DNA of 64,000 bases from positions 5,563,187 to 5,627,186 of the forward strand of contig NZ_LN831776.1 in NCBI RefSeq assembly GCF_000981585.1, in the 5' to 3' direction. The notes beneath the pieces were generated by a model. It saw only the letters and a program-made list of their open reading frames with translations, had not been told where the DNA came from and did not search any database. Positions 17,244 through 27,000 of this stretch are shown one piece after another; within the stretch, counting starts at the first letter, position 1; every line of letters begins with the position of its first letter. The position numbers were made by a program, and so were the translations under genes. The stretch comes from Paenibacillus riograndensis SBR5 (GTDB taxonomy: Bacteria > Bacillota > Bacilli > Paenibacillales > Paenibacillaceae).

Positions 17244-19073
17244 TCAATAAGGAATTACTACGGTCACGACCGTTCCCACCCCGGGCTCCGATTGGATCTG
17301 CAGCTCCGCCAGTTCGCCATACATCAAATTCAGCCTTTTTTTCACATTTCTAAGCCCGATACCTCCTTCGTCCCGGATAAACAACGCATCGATGTGCGCC
17401 TTGGACATCCCTCCTCCGTTATCCGCGACCGAAAAATGCAGCCGCTCCCCGGCTTTTCTCCCGGAGATTATAATCCGCCCGCCCCGTTCAACCGTCTCCA
17501 TACTATGGATAATTGCATTCTCTACAATAGGCTGGAGGAACAGCTTGGGGACCACTATTCCGGGAGGCAAATGCTCCAGGTCGTAACCAATCTCAACCAC
17601 TCCTGCATAACGTTTCCCCATAATATGCGTGTAGCTTTTCAGCCAGTTCAGATCCTCCTCCAGCAAAACCTCCTCCCGGCCATTGTTCACGGTGTACTGG
17701 AGCATGGTAGAAAGACTGACAATCATTTGACTGATTTCCGTTTCCTCCCGCGCCAGAGCCATCCAATTGATGATATTAAGCGTATTGTAGAGAAAGTGCG
17801 GGTTCAGCTGGAGATTGAGCGCCAGCATCTCCGCCTCCTTCTCGCGTCTGGTGCTTTTGTAATTTTCCTCGATCAGTTCAAGTATCCTTTCGTTCATCTG
17901 GTTGTACCGCTTCACGAGAATGCGAAATTCCAATTGCGACGGTTCAGGAATTTTGGTGGAGAAATTACCGGCTCCGGTTAATTGAATTGCCGCCATCATT
18001 TTTTTGATCGGCTGGGTCAAATGGCTGGAAATCACATAGGCAACAGCAACAGACAGCAGCAGCAGCGCCAGCGTAATGAACAAATCCGTATAGTTCACGG
18101 TCGGCAAGTTGCGCAGCAGCTGGCGGTACGGGACAACATATACGGTTACCCACCCGGTTACGCCGGATGCGGCATAGCCGATCAGCACATCCTCCTTCCC
18201 CGCCTTGACAAGTGAAGTGCCGGCAGCAGACTTGAATTGATCCTGATGCCACCTGTTCCCGTCAGACATCCCCAGCAGTGAATGGTCCGGGTGAGTGACG
18301 ATCTGCCCCGCTCTGGATACGACATAGAAATAGGAGCCCTTCACGGCAGGCGCCTGAGCCATATTTTGCCGGTAATACTCCTCGTTGAAATTGATCAGCA
18401 GTACAGGCCGCTCCACCGTCTCAGGCCAGCTGCGGCTCATGCCGTCAATGATGGGTGAGATGTTCAGCACCCTCCCCGCAGAGAAAACCATGCGGAATCT
18501 GGCGTCCATTCCCCCTAATTCCGGCTGACCGAATATCCGGGTCCAATCATAGGTGGGGAACCACTGCAGGCTCCCCTTCGCCTCTGTTATCTTTTGATAA
18601 ATATAGGATTGTGTGAAGCCCTTGGGAGGAACCGATACGAACGTGGGATTGGTAGTATAGCCTGTAGCGCCTCCTCCGAAGCTGTAGTAGCTGGTAACAA
18701 GCTGCACCGTATAGAAATCCTGCCCGCTCCGGAAGTATTTGTTCAGAATCTCCGTGGCTTTGCGGTCCATTTTCAACAGCTCATCATCATTTTGCGGCTG
18801 CTGCCGGTCAAACAGGTTGAATAAATCCGGGTCTGAAATCAGGTCAATGGTCCGGGCTTCGATATGGTTCAGCAGCAGATCACTGATCTCTGTTTTCTTT
18901 TTGACGATCTCCAGGATGCTGTCTTCGGCATTGCTGACTATGATGTCCGAGCTTGTCTTATAGTTGATCACGGCATTCGTTACCGAAGGGATCGAAATGA
19001 GCAAGACAAAACATACGATCAGCTTTGTTCTCAGCTTCATATTTTTCCACGAATGGCGAAGCGCACGGTTCAT
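17244..19073 (-). CDS. Sensor histidine kinase, YesM type
   Basis: A 609-residue kinase and the last gene of the transporter operon that begins at 23824. A helix near residues 17-37 and one near 330-352 bound an extracellular Cache-like sensor; a HAMP segment follows (SHLTQPIKKMMAAI). The phospho-acceptor is His426 in LNPHFLYN. The ATPase motifs are VENAIIHSM, VADNGGGM and GIGLRNVKKRL. Its ATG overlaps the stop of the response-regulator gene (ATGA), so the two are translationally coupled. It probably senses the sugar bound or produced by the neighbouring system. Confidence 0.93.
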   Translation of the reverse strand: MNRALRHSWKNMKLRTKLIVCFVLLISIPSVTNAVINYKTSSDIIVSNAEDSILEIVKKKTEISDLLLNHIEARTIDLISDPDLFNLFDRQQPQNDDELLKMDRKATEILNKYFRSGQDFYTVQLVTSYYSFGGGATGYTTNPTFVSVPPKGFTQSYIYQKITEAKGSLQWFPTYDWTRIFGQPELGGMDARFRMVFSAGRVLNISPIIDGMSRSWPETVERPVLLINFNEEYYRQNMAQAPAVKGSYFYVVSRAGQIVTHPDHSLLGMSDGNRWHQDQFKSAAGTSLVKAGKEDVLIGYAASGVTGWVTVYVVPYRQLLRNLPTVNYTDLFITLALLLLSVAVAYVISSHLTQPIKKMMAAIQLTGAGNFSTKIPEPSQLEFRILVKRYNQMNERILELIEENYKSTRREKEAEMLALNLQLNPHFLYNTLNIINWMALAREETEISQMIVSLSTMLQYTVNNGREEVLLEEDLNWLKSYTHIMGKRYAGVVEIGYDLEHLPPGIVVPKLFLQPIVENAIIHSMETVERGGRIIISGRKAGERLHFSVADNGGGMSKAHIDALFIRDEGGIGLRNVKKRLNLMYGELAELQIQSEPGVGTVVTVVIPY

Positions 19074-20602
19074 CGGGGGGTACCCGTTAAAGAGCGGTAT
19101 TCCTCCGGCGTAAGCCCTGTCTCTTTCTTGAATACACGGTTGAAATACTTGACATCATGATACCCGAGCTGTTCCGCGACCCGGTACACCTTTACATTTG
19201 AACTTTTCAGCATTTCTTTGGCTTTATTCAGTCTCAGACGGGTCACATATTGATTAAAGGTCATATGAAGCCGGCTCTTAAAAAACTGGCAGAAGTAGCT
19301 GGAACTGAAATGAAACATGGCGGCAACCGTTTCCTGGGACAGGTCCTCCATATAGTGGCTGTCAATATAATCAAGACACCGGGACATCACCCCCTCCTTC
19401 CTCTCCCGCTTCGCTTCCGCCACAGCACAGGCAATGTCCTTCAACAGCCCGGCTGTGGAATCAATGAGCTCGTGATATACAGTGATCCCCTCCGCAAAGC
19501 AGGAAGCACGCTTCAGCAGACCCGCCAGCAGCTCCTCCCGTACACTTTCCAGGTCATAAATCACTTTGTACAAAAGCTGTTGGACTCCCCGCACCAGTTC
19601 TTCCGGCATCGGCGGAGCCCCTTCTCCAAGGATTCGGCGGACCGCCTCAGCAGCTGCGGACTGGAACGCTTCATGCCCGTCCCAGCCATCGATGACTTCT
19701 CTTAATCTGCCTGGAAGCCGCTTGTCGAAGGTCAGATTCCGGCCTGCATCCAGTCCGCCTTCCGCGGCCCAATAGACCTGCGGCTCAGCCGGCCGCGCAT
19801 AAAAGCGCCGCTCAGCCGCATGGCGGGCCCCGGCATAGGCATTGGCTGCCTCATCAATGAAGTGCTCTAATGGAGCACTAACCCCGACAGTCAGCCCTAG
19901 CCGAACAAGACCCTGAAGCAGGCCGGAATCAGGCTCTGCACCGCCCGCTGCCACCAGCAGGCCGGGGTCCTGCCGTGAAGCAAAGGCAGTGCACCAGCCC
20001 TGCTGGCGCAATAATGCCATCCCCCTTTCCTGGGCCGCTTCCTCTTCCGTATGGGCTACCAGCAGGCTGCCTCTGCCGCTGAAACCGAGAATGCCGGCAA
20101 TTTCAGCTTTTTCGGCTGCCATCAGCTGTTTGCCTTCGATCCATCCGTTAAGGAGACGATGACGGTATGCCGGTTCCGCCACATCCAACCGGACGGCAAG
20201 CCGTTCATATTGCTGCCGGGCGGCAAATTCCTGTTCCAGGCTTTTTTCCGTCTTCTCCAGCACGGCAATGAACTTCTGCGGGTCCAGCGGCTTCAGCATA
20301 TATTCGAACGACCCCAGACTCATCGCCTTTTGCGCATATTCAAAGCGGCTGTAGCCGCTCAAATAGATGACCCGCCGCGGAGTGGCCGAAGGCGATATCT
20401 GTTCCAGGAAATGCAGTCCGTCCATCTGGGGCATCCTGATATCGGTGATGATAATCTGGAAGCAGCGCCCGCTGCAAATATCCAGTGCCTCCCGGCCGCT
20501 TCTGGCCGTGGCAATGCCATAATCCGGACGCAAGCGGCGCAGCATGCCGGATAAGCCCGACAGGTGTGCCGGTTCATCATCTACCAGCAAAATATCATAC
20601 AT
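19070..20602 (-). CDS. Response regulator, receiver plus AraC HTH (YesN type)
   Basis: A 510-residue regulator with an N-terminal receiver (MYDILLVDDEP, acceptor Asp54 in IIITDIRMP, Lys in MLKPLD) and a C-terminal AraC-type DNA-binding domain (VAAMFHFSSSYFCQFFKSR, then VAEQLGYHDVKYFNRVFKKE). It starts 15 bases after the second permease gene and overlaps the kinase gene, so its level follows that of the transporter. It is expected to activate the promoter upstream of 23824. Confidence 0.93.
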   Translation of the reverse strand: MYDILLVDDEPAHLSGLSGMLRRLRPDYGIATARSGREALDICSGRCFQIIITDIRMPQMDGLHFLEQISPSATPRRVIYLSGYSRFEYAQKAMSLGSFEYMLKPLDPQKFIAVLEKTEKSLEQEFAARQQYERLAVRLDVAEPAYRHRLLNGWIEGKQLMAAEKAEIAGILGFSGRGSLLVAHTEEEAAQERGMALLRQQGWCTAFASRQDPGLLVAAGGAEPDSGLLQGLVRLGLTVGVSAPLEHFIDEAANAYAGARHAAERRFYARPAEPQVYWAAEGGLDAGRNLTFDKRLPGRLREVIDGWDGHEAFQSAAAEAVRRILGEGAPPMPEELVRGVQQLLYKVIYDLESVREELLAGLLKRASCFAEGITVYHELIDSTAGLLKDIACAVAEAKRERKEGVMSRCLDYIDSHYMEDLSQETVAAMFHFSSSYFCQFFKSRLHMTFNQYVTRLRLNKAKEMLKSSNVKVYRVAEQLGYHDVKYFNRVFKKETGLTPEEYRSLTGTPR

Positions 20603-20617
20603 GAGGTCCCCCCCTTA

Positions 20618-21451
20618 TCAGCCTTTGATCCCGGTCATGGCAATCCCTTCAATGAAATGCCGCTGCGCAATCAGAAAAATGACCAGTGAAGGGATCACAA
20701 TAACTGTCGTCGCCGCCATCATCAGATTCCACTGCGCTGAATAGGAGCCTTGAAATAACGTCAGTCCCTGCATCAGCGTATAGTTTTTCTCGGAGGTAAT
20801 AAACGCAAGCGGCCCCAGGTAATCATTCCAATTGGCCAAAAAGGTCAATAAGCCGATCACAATCATCGCCTGTTTGGCAAGCGGAACAATAATCACCGCA
20901 TAAATCCGCAGATGCCCCGCTCCATCCACCTTGGCCGCTTCGTCCAGCTCGCGGGGAATGCCCAGGAAGAACTGCCGGAGCAGAAAAATATTGAACACCC
21001 CACCGCCGAACCAGGCGGGCGCTACTAGCGGAACAAAGGTATCCGTCAAGTGGAGCGCGTTCCAGAATACATATTGCGGAATCATGACCACAAAGAAGGG
21101 AATCATAAGTCCGGTTAAAATCACCCCGAACACTTTGTCCCGCCCTTTCCAGTCGATACGCGAAAAGCTGTAGGCACATAATGAGCTGGAAAGCAGCACG
21201 CCCAGAATTGCCAGGGAAGTAATAATTACACTGTTCATAAAAAAGCGGCCAAACGGATAGGCATCCAGCGCCGTGCGGAAATTATCCCAATTCAAAACTT
21301 TTGGAATGAGTCCCGGAGGAATCTGATACAGCTCCCCCATGTCGATCAGGGAAGTGCGGACCATCCAAAAGATCGGGAACAGGCAAAAGAAGCTCCCGGC
21401 AGCAAGCAGCAGGTATATGATTGCTTTGCTAATCCACGATTGCTGTTTCAA
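20618..21451 (-). CDS. Carbohydrate ABC permease, MalG type
   Basis: A 277-residue permease with six predicted membrane helices and the EAA loop DEAAKVDGAGHLRIY. The C-terminal IEGIAMTGIKG is typical of MalG-like subunits. Its start overlaps the stop of the upstream permease by four bases. It should form a heterodimer with that protein. Confidence 0.93.
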   Translation of the reverse strand: MKQQSWISKAIIYLLLAAGSFFCLFPIFWMVRTSLIDMGELYQIPPGLIPKVLNWDNFRTALDAYPFGRFFMNSVIITSLAILGVLLSSSLCAYSFSRIDWKGRDKVFGVILTGLMIPFFVVMIPQYVFWNALHLTDTFVPLVAPAWFGGGVFNIFLLRQFFLGIPRELDEAAKVDGAGHLRIYAVIIVPLAKQAMIVIGLLTFLANWNDYLGPLAFITSEKNYTLMQGLTLFQGSYSAQWNLMMAATTVIVIPSLVIFLIAQRHFIEGIAMTGIKG

Positions 21452-22413
21452 CGCTGCTCCCCCTTCCCTTCGTAATACACCAGCGATTTGGAAAAGAAGA
21501 AGATCAAAGCGGTAAACAGGGCAATGACCAGAAACAGCAGTACGGAAATCGCGCTGGCGCTGCCCATCCGGGAGGACTTGAACCCTTCGTTGAACAGATA
21601 CAGCACATAAAAGAGGCTTTTATTATTCGGCCCGCCCTGCGTCATGACCGAAGGCTGGACAAACGCCTGAAACCCGTTGATGAAAGCGATCACCGTGTTA
21701 AAAAAGATAATGGACGAAGTCATGGGAATGGTGATATAAAACAGCTTATGAAGCCGGTTCCCCCCATCGATCTCAATCGCCTCATACAACTGGGAAGGGA
21801 TGCCCTGCAGCCCGGCCAGAAAAATCACAATGGTATTGCCCAGTGTCCAAAAGCTGAAGAGAATCAAGGTCGGCACGACCGACCCCGTATCTCCCAGCCA
21901 TTGCGAAGTCGGAAGATGAAGCTGCTCCAGCATATAGTTCACAATGCCAAAATCCGGCTGCAGCAGCCACATCCATACCATGGAAGAAGCGGCTAACGGA
22001 ATAATGACCGGCAAATAGAATATTCCGCGAAAAAAAGCTCTGCCTACAATCTTCTGGTTCAGCAGCACGGCGGCAAAAAAGGAAATGATAATGCCGAGCG
22101 GCACACTGGCAAAAACATAATAGAACGTGGCTTTGACGGCCGGATAAAAGAAGGGATCGGCACCGGTAAACAGTGTCTTATAGTTGCCGATCCCAATCCA
22201 TTCCGGCACCATTCCTACACTATAGTTGGTGAAGCTGAGATATATGCTTGTGGCGATGGGAACAAGCACAAACAGCAGGTATCCCGCCAGTACAGGCGAA
22301 GCAAACAGAAGTCCGTAACGCAGCTCCTTGGCAGCATGCGGTCTTCTGCGTGAACGCCGGACAGGCTTCAGGGTCTGTGGCACACCCGCTGCCCGGTCAA
22401 GGGGAGACATCAT
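21448..22413 (-). CDS. Carbohydrate ABC permease, MalF/UgpA type
   Basis: A 321-residue permease with the EAA loop YEAIEIDGGNRLHKLF. The frame is open from 22449, but that start would overlap the binding-protein gene by 53 bases. The paired ATGs at 22413 and 22410 follow AGGG and give a normal N-terminus with a basic segment before the first helix. The remaining overlap with the upstream gene (22397-22413) suggests coupling. Confidence 0.9.
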   Translation of the reverse strand: MMSPLDRAAGVPQTLKPVRRSRRRPHAAKELRYGLLFASPVLAGYLLFVLVPIATSIYLSFTNYSVGMVPEWIGIGNYKTLFTGADPFFYPAVKATFYYVFASVPLGIIISFFAAVLLNQKIVGRAFFRGIFYLPVIIPLAASSMVWMWLLQPDFGIVNYMLEQLHLPTSQWLGDTGSVVPTLILFSFWTLGNTIVIFLAGLQGIPSQLYEAIEIDGGNRLHKLFYITIPMTSSIIFFNTVIAFINGFQAFVQPSVMTQGGPNNKSLFYVLYLFNEGFKSSRMGSASAISVLLFLVIALFTALIFFFSKSLVYYEGKGEQR

Positions 22414-23824
22414 AACGCCCTCTGATTTCCGGCTGAATCTTTGCTTCAAGCTCCTTCATCGCCTCCAGAGCGGTTTTCTTGCCCAGCCATACCTCATCCA
22501 TGCCGGAGAAGGTAATCGCATTCACTTTGGAGAAATTTTTAATGTAATACGACCCGTTCGGTACCCCGTTGTTCAGCAGATTATTCATCATCGCATCCTT
22601 GAAGCCGGAGGGGTGAGCCGGATTATTTTCCGCCCATTTGGCTACCAGTTCAGGATCGGTATACCATTTGGTCATTGTAGGCATCCACAATCCGCCTTTA
22701 TACAGATCAATGGCGCCTTCCGGATTCTCCAGAAATTTTGTCAGCAGCCAGGCTTCTTCCTGATGCTTGCTTGATTTATAGATGACAGAAGCTCCGCTGA
22801 TTCCCATGGGAACGCTGCGTTTCATTTTGGGGAGCACACCGATGTCATAATTGACCTTGGCGGCACCGAGATCCAGATTGATCCATTGGCCGTGCATCGA
22901 CATCGCTGCCAGCTTCGATTGCAGGGCAACCGCCTGGGAAGGAATCGACTTCATTTGCACCGGTGACGGGGCCACATGGTACACGTTGATTAAATCCGCC
23001 AGGCGCTGGATCGCTTCCGCCGCTTCCGGCTGGCTGAACCCGAATTTGCCGTCTTTGGTCACCCATTCCCCTTCATTGTTAATCACTGTGGCGTGGACAG
23101 GTCCGTGCCAAGTTTCAAAGGAAACGCCGAACTGCTTGATATTATCAGGATCAAATCCCGGATCGGCGGCGTTTTTACCATTTTTATCGAGAGTCAGCTG
23201 CTGTGCGACCTTCACGAATTCATCCCAGCTCCAGGCCATTTCCGGTTTGGCAGGGGGATATTCCACCTTGGCTGCATCAAAAAGATCCTTGTTATAGAAC
23301 AAGCCGAAGGTTTCACCGGCCGTACTGATTCCGTATGCGAAATCCTCGGAGGACTTGAACCAGATATAATCCAGAAAGTCACTCCGCTTCAGCTCCTTAT
23401 CGGCATCCAGCAGTTCAAACATATTGACGAACTTGCCGTCCTTTTGCCACGGATCTGCCAGCTCGCCATGCATATAGCCCAGATCCGGTGCTTCGTTACC
23501 GGCCACCATTGCCGTAATCTTGGCATCATAATCCGCTTCCGGAATATGAATGGCGTCCACCTTAATATTCGGATATTTCTCCGTAAAGGCCTGGGTCGCC
23601 TTTTCTATGGCCGCCTTCTCCTGCGGACTGCCCCAGAACGTAAATTTTAGCGTTACGGGCTTCCCCGACTGCTCTGCGTTTCCTTGATCCTTCGCTGCAT
23701 TTCCCGAATCGGCCCCATTTTTGCCTTCAGAGCTTGAACATCCTGCCAGCAGGGCGGCCAGCAGCAAAATTACTGTCAGCAGCCCATAGAATACTTTTCC
23801 ACGCCCTTTTCCCTTGCGCTCCAT
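22397..23824 (-). CDS. Sugar ABC transporter solute-binding lipoprotein
   Basis: A 475-residue binding protein of the MalE/UgpB size class and the first gene of a five-gene operon with two permeases, a response regulator and a kinase. The signal peptide ends in the lipobox LLAGC and is followed by a Ser/Gly-rich linker. The N-terminal lobe begins VTLKFTFWGSPQEK, typical of sugar-binding family 1. GGGAGGG lies five bases before the ATG at 23824; another ATG directly precedes it at 23827. The substrate is unknown; the flanking DUF5695 genes suggest a polysaccharide fragment. Confidence 0.92.
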   Translation of the reverse strand: MERKGKGRGKVFYGLLTVILLLAALLAGCSSSEGKNGADSGNAAKDQGNAEQSGKPVTLKFTFWGSPQEKAAIEKATQAFTEKYPNIKVDAIHIPEADYDAKITAMVAGNEAPDLGYMHGELADPWQKDGKFVNMFELLDADKELKRSDFLDYIWFKSSEDFAYGISTAGETFGLFYNKDLFDAAKVEYPPAKPEMAWSWDEFVKVAQQLTLDKNGKNAADPGFDPDNIKQFGVSFETWHGPVHATVINNEGEWVTKDGKFGFSQPEAAEAIQRLADLINVYHVAPSPVQMKSIPSQAVALQSKLAAMSMHGQWINLDLGAAKVNYDIGVLPKMKRSVPMGISGASVIYKSSKHQEEAWLLTKFLENPEGAIDLYKGGLWMPTMTKWYTDPELVAKWAENNPAHPSGFKDAMMNNLLNNGVPNGSYYIKNFSKVNAITFSGMDEVWLGKKTALEAMKELEAKIQPEIRGRYDVSP

Positions 23825-23933
23825 CATAACCCTCCCTAAAAGTTTTGTAGCATACGCTTCCTTGAATCCCTTCGCAAAACTCGCTTCGGAAAAATATGCT
23901 CAAATGCGTTGATTGGATTCCTGTTTCCATCAT

Positions 23934-23951
23934 AGGAAATGCGCTTTCAAT
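23934..23951 (-). promoter_or_regulatory. cre-like site downstream of an AT-rich promoter
   Basis: On the minus strand TTGAAAGCGCATTTCC follows TTTATTATT, about 110 bases before the binding-protein start. The same order (TATTATT-like box, then AAAGCGC) is seen at 36118-36147. The motif fits CcpA roadblock repression imperfectly. Confidence 0.4.
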
Positions 23952-24001
23952 AATAAATTCCAAATTTTTTATAATGGTGGATTTTTTCGGATGCAGGGTA
24001 G

Positions 24002-24045
24002 AAAAAAGAAGGTGCCTGGACCCTGGACCCATGTGCACCTTCTTC
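24002..24045 (-). terminator. Terminator of the SLH DUF5695 gene
   Basis: AGAAGGTGC pairs with GCACCTTCT around a loop of about 19 bases, followed on the minus strand by a T-run. It lies just past the stop at 24068 and before the promoter of the next operon. Confidence 0.8.
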
Positions 24046-24067
24046 ATTCTGTGGAAATATCCTGTGT

Positions 24068-27000
24068 TTAGTTCACCGCACGTAAAAAGTTATACATTGC
24101 CTGCGCGCCCTGCGCCCGGGACACGGGTCCCTGCGGGTCAAACCGCCCGTCACCTGTCCCTTGCATCATGCCGTGAGCGACTGCTTGATCCACTTGTGCT
24201 TTAGCCCAGACCGAGATTAGGGCACTATCACTCAGATTTTTTAATCCGCCGCGCGAAGCCGCCTGACCTTGTTTGTATTCGTAGGCCTTGATGAGAAGCA
24301 CAGCCATTTGCTCACGGGTCATCCTGGCATCCGGTGCAAATGCGGTTGCTGATACCCCTTGAACCAGTCCGGCTTCATAGGCCGCCGCTACGGACCCGGT
24401 GTACCAGCTGCCGTCCTGCACATCCTGGAACGGAAGCTGCCCGCCAGTGCTCTTCAGATTAAGCGCTCTGACCAGCATAGCAGTAAACTCAGCCCGTGTG
24501 GTCGTTTGGGCAGGAGCAAACAGGCTGTCCGGGAGCCCTGTGACCACATGTTTGGCGCTGAGCGATTTCAATGCTGCAAACGCCCAGTGGTCAGGAGGAA
24601 CATCCGTGTATGTGGCATCATAGGACAACACGGCATAGGTGCTGAAATGGTCCAGCATAAGCACAACCTTCTTGCTGGTCTTGTCTGCTGTTCCTCCCAC
24701 ATAGCTCCACTGCGAGGTGTCTCCGTGCTTCAGGTACACCCCAAGCAGTTCCACGTTCACAGCCGAATCAGCGTAGGGAAGCATGGCACGGACCGGCTGG
24801 GAAAAGGAAGACAATGTAATTTCCGATCCATCCGCAGCACGCAGCACCAGCCCGAATTCATAGGCCGTCCCTTCCTGACGGTAGATGCCGCTGCCATTTC
24901 CGGCAGGGGCTGCTCCTTCCGGAACCGGAGCAAGCTTGATCATAATTGCTGCTCCGCTGCGCTTAGCCTCTGCCAGCTTCGTTCCAAGCTCTGTCAGAAC
25001 AGACGCCGGAATCTGCAATGAGGCTTCACCGTCCCGGATCACCAAGGCTCTGGTGCCCAGCAGTGCTCCGGCATTCACCGGCAGCGAGGCCCGGGCCTGT
25101 CCCTGACCCAGCGTGATCTCTACAGCAGCGGCCGCCGGCCCGGCGGTGAATGCTTCTTCGCCAACCACCTTCAATCCGGAGGCCGGGGCTGCAGACGCTG
25201 CCGGTGCCGGTTTTGGCGTTGGTGTCGTTGCCGGATTTGGGTTTGACGTTGGTGTAGGTGCCGGCGTTGGTGCCGGTGTGACCGTTGGTCCTGTCACGGT
25301 AACCTTCGCTCTGGCCGCCAAATCCGTACCTTCCACTGCACCGTTCACGGTGAAGCTTCCGGCGCGGGCATACTGCTGCGGGGGAATCGTCTGCCAGACT
25401 ACGGGAACCGCACGGGAAGACGAATCACTGTATACTGCCGTGACTACCGACGGCAGCAGCGGTGCATTCCCTGCTGTGGTCACAACCTCCACATCCTGAA
25501 GGCTGACAATGACAGGGGCCTCTGCATCAAGCACGGAAACCTTGGCTACAGCGGGCTGATCCGTTCCGCCAGCGGTTCCGGTCACGGAGAAGACTCCCGG
25601 CGCCGCATACAGAGCCGGGTCAATGGCCGGCCAGATGACAGAGGTTTCGCCAATCGTATGGTCGGAGTACGTAGCCTGAACTACCGTAGGCAGCACAGGG
25701 GCGACTCCTGCTGTTGTGGTAATGTGTACCTCCTTCAGCTCAACAATCGTTCGTTCCACTGGGTCAGTTACGGTTACCGTCGCTGCAGCAGGCCATGCTG
25801 TGCCTTCCACTTGTCCCGCAACCGTAAACTCTCCAGGCAGTGCATAGTCCTCCTCCGGCACACTGTTCCAGCTGACCTCAGCTGTCCCTTCGCTTCCGTT
25901 CTCATATTTCACTTGAACCGTGTCCGGCAGGACAGGTGCAACGGCTGCAGCCGTCGTTACGCTGACCGGTTCTACACTTTGAATGTCCTTGTCTTCATAC
26001 AACGCTTTTACCTGCGAAGCGCTCATTACCCCGCTGTAGATGCGGAAATCATCAAGTCCGGCATTCAGCTGTGCCCCGTTGCCATAACCGGAGACCCCGA
26101 TTTTCTTCACATCGTTTGTAGCTGTAATGGAGCCTGGGGAACCATCGGTGTCAACCTGCTGGGCCACACCGTTTCTGTAGATTGCTCCGGTCTTGGTCGC
26201 CGCATCAAAGGTGAAGACCACATTTGTCCATTCATTCAGCGGCAAAAACGCCTCAGGCGACTGCTTCACATAGAAGCCGTTTACTCCATCTACGTACACA
26301 ATACTGGAGTTGCCGTTGTAGGTGATAAAAAATCCGTTGCCCGCGTAGTTGCCCTCAGGCTTGAACCACAGCAGCACATTCTCCTTGTCATTCATGGCTC
26401 CGGTGCGTTTGACCCAATAGGACAGCGTCATACTGCCTGGCTGGAGGGCCGGATCAGTGCCGGCAGAGATGTAATTGCCGCTTGCTCCACTGAAGGTCAA
26501 CGCCCCGTTCTTATGCCCCTGCGCCTCCCAATCCAAAGCGCCCTGAACTTTTCCTTCATGTCCGTTCCCCGAGGCATCGGCAACAGTAGTTCCCTGCCCT
26601 TCGTCGAAGTTATAGCGGAGCACAAGCTCGGGAAAAGGAGCGATAACCCGCCTGGTTACTGTAACTTTAGCCTGAACCGCCGTTTGTGTTCCGATAACAG
26701 TTCCGTTTACGGTAAAAGCAGAACCCTCCTTATCATAGAGTGCAGGAGCAACCGATTCCCACTGTACAGAGACCACAGACTGGCTTCCATCCTCCAGGAT
26801 GGCGGTAACCGTTGACGGAAGCTTCGGCGCCTGCTTGGCCGGTGTTGTAAGCACTACATCCTCTACCGAGACAATGTTGCCTGCAGGTGCAAGAAGTGCA
26901 GTGATTTCGTCCGGACTTAGCGCTCTGCTGTAGATCCGGAAGTCGTCGATCAGACCATCAAAATACGGGTCGGCAAACTGTGATTTGCCAATGTAGTTGT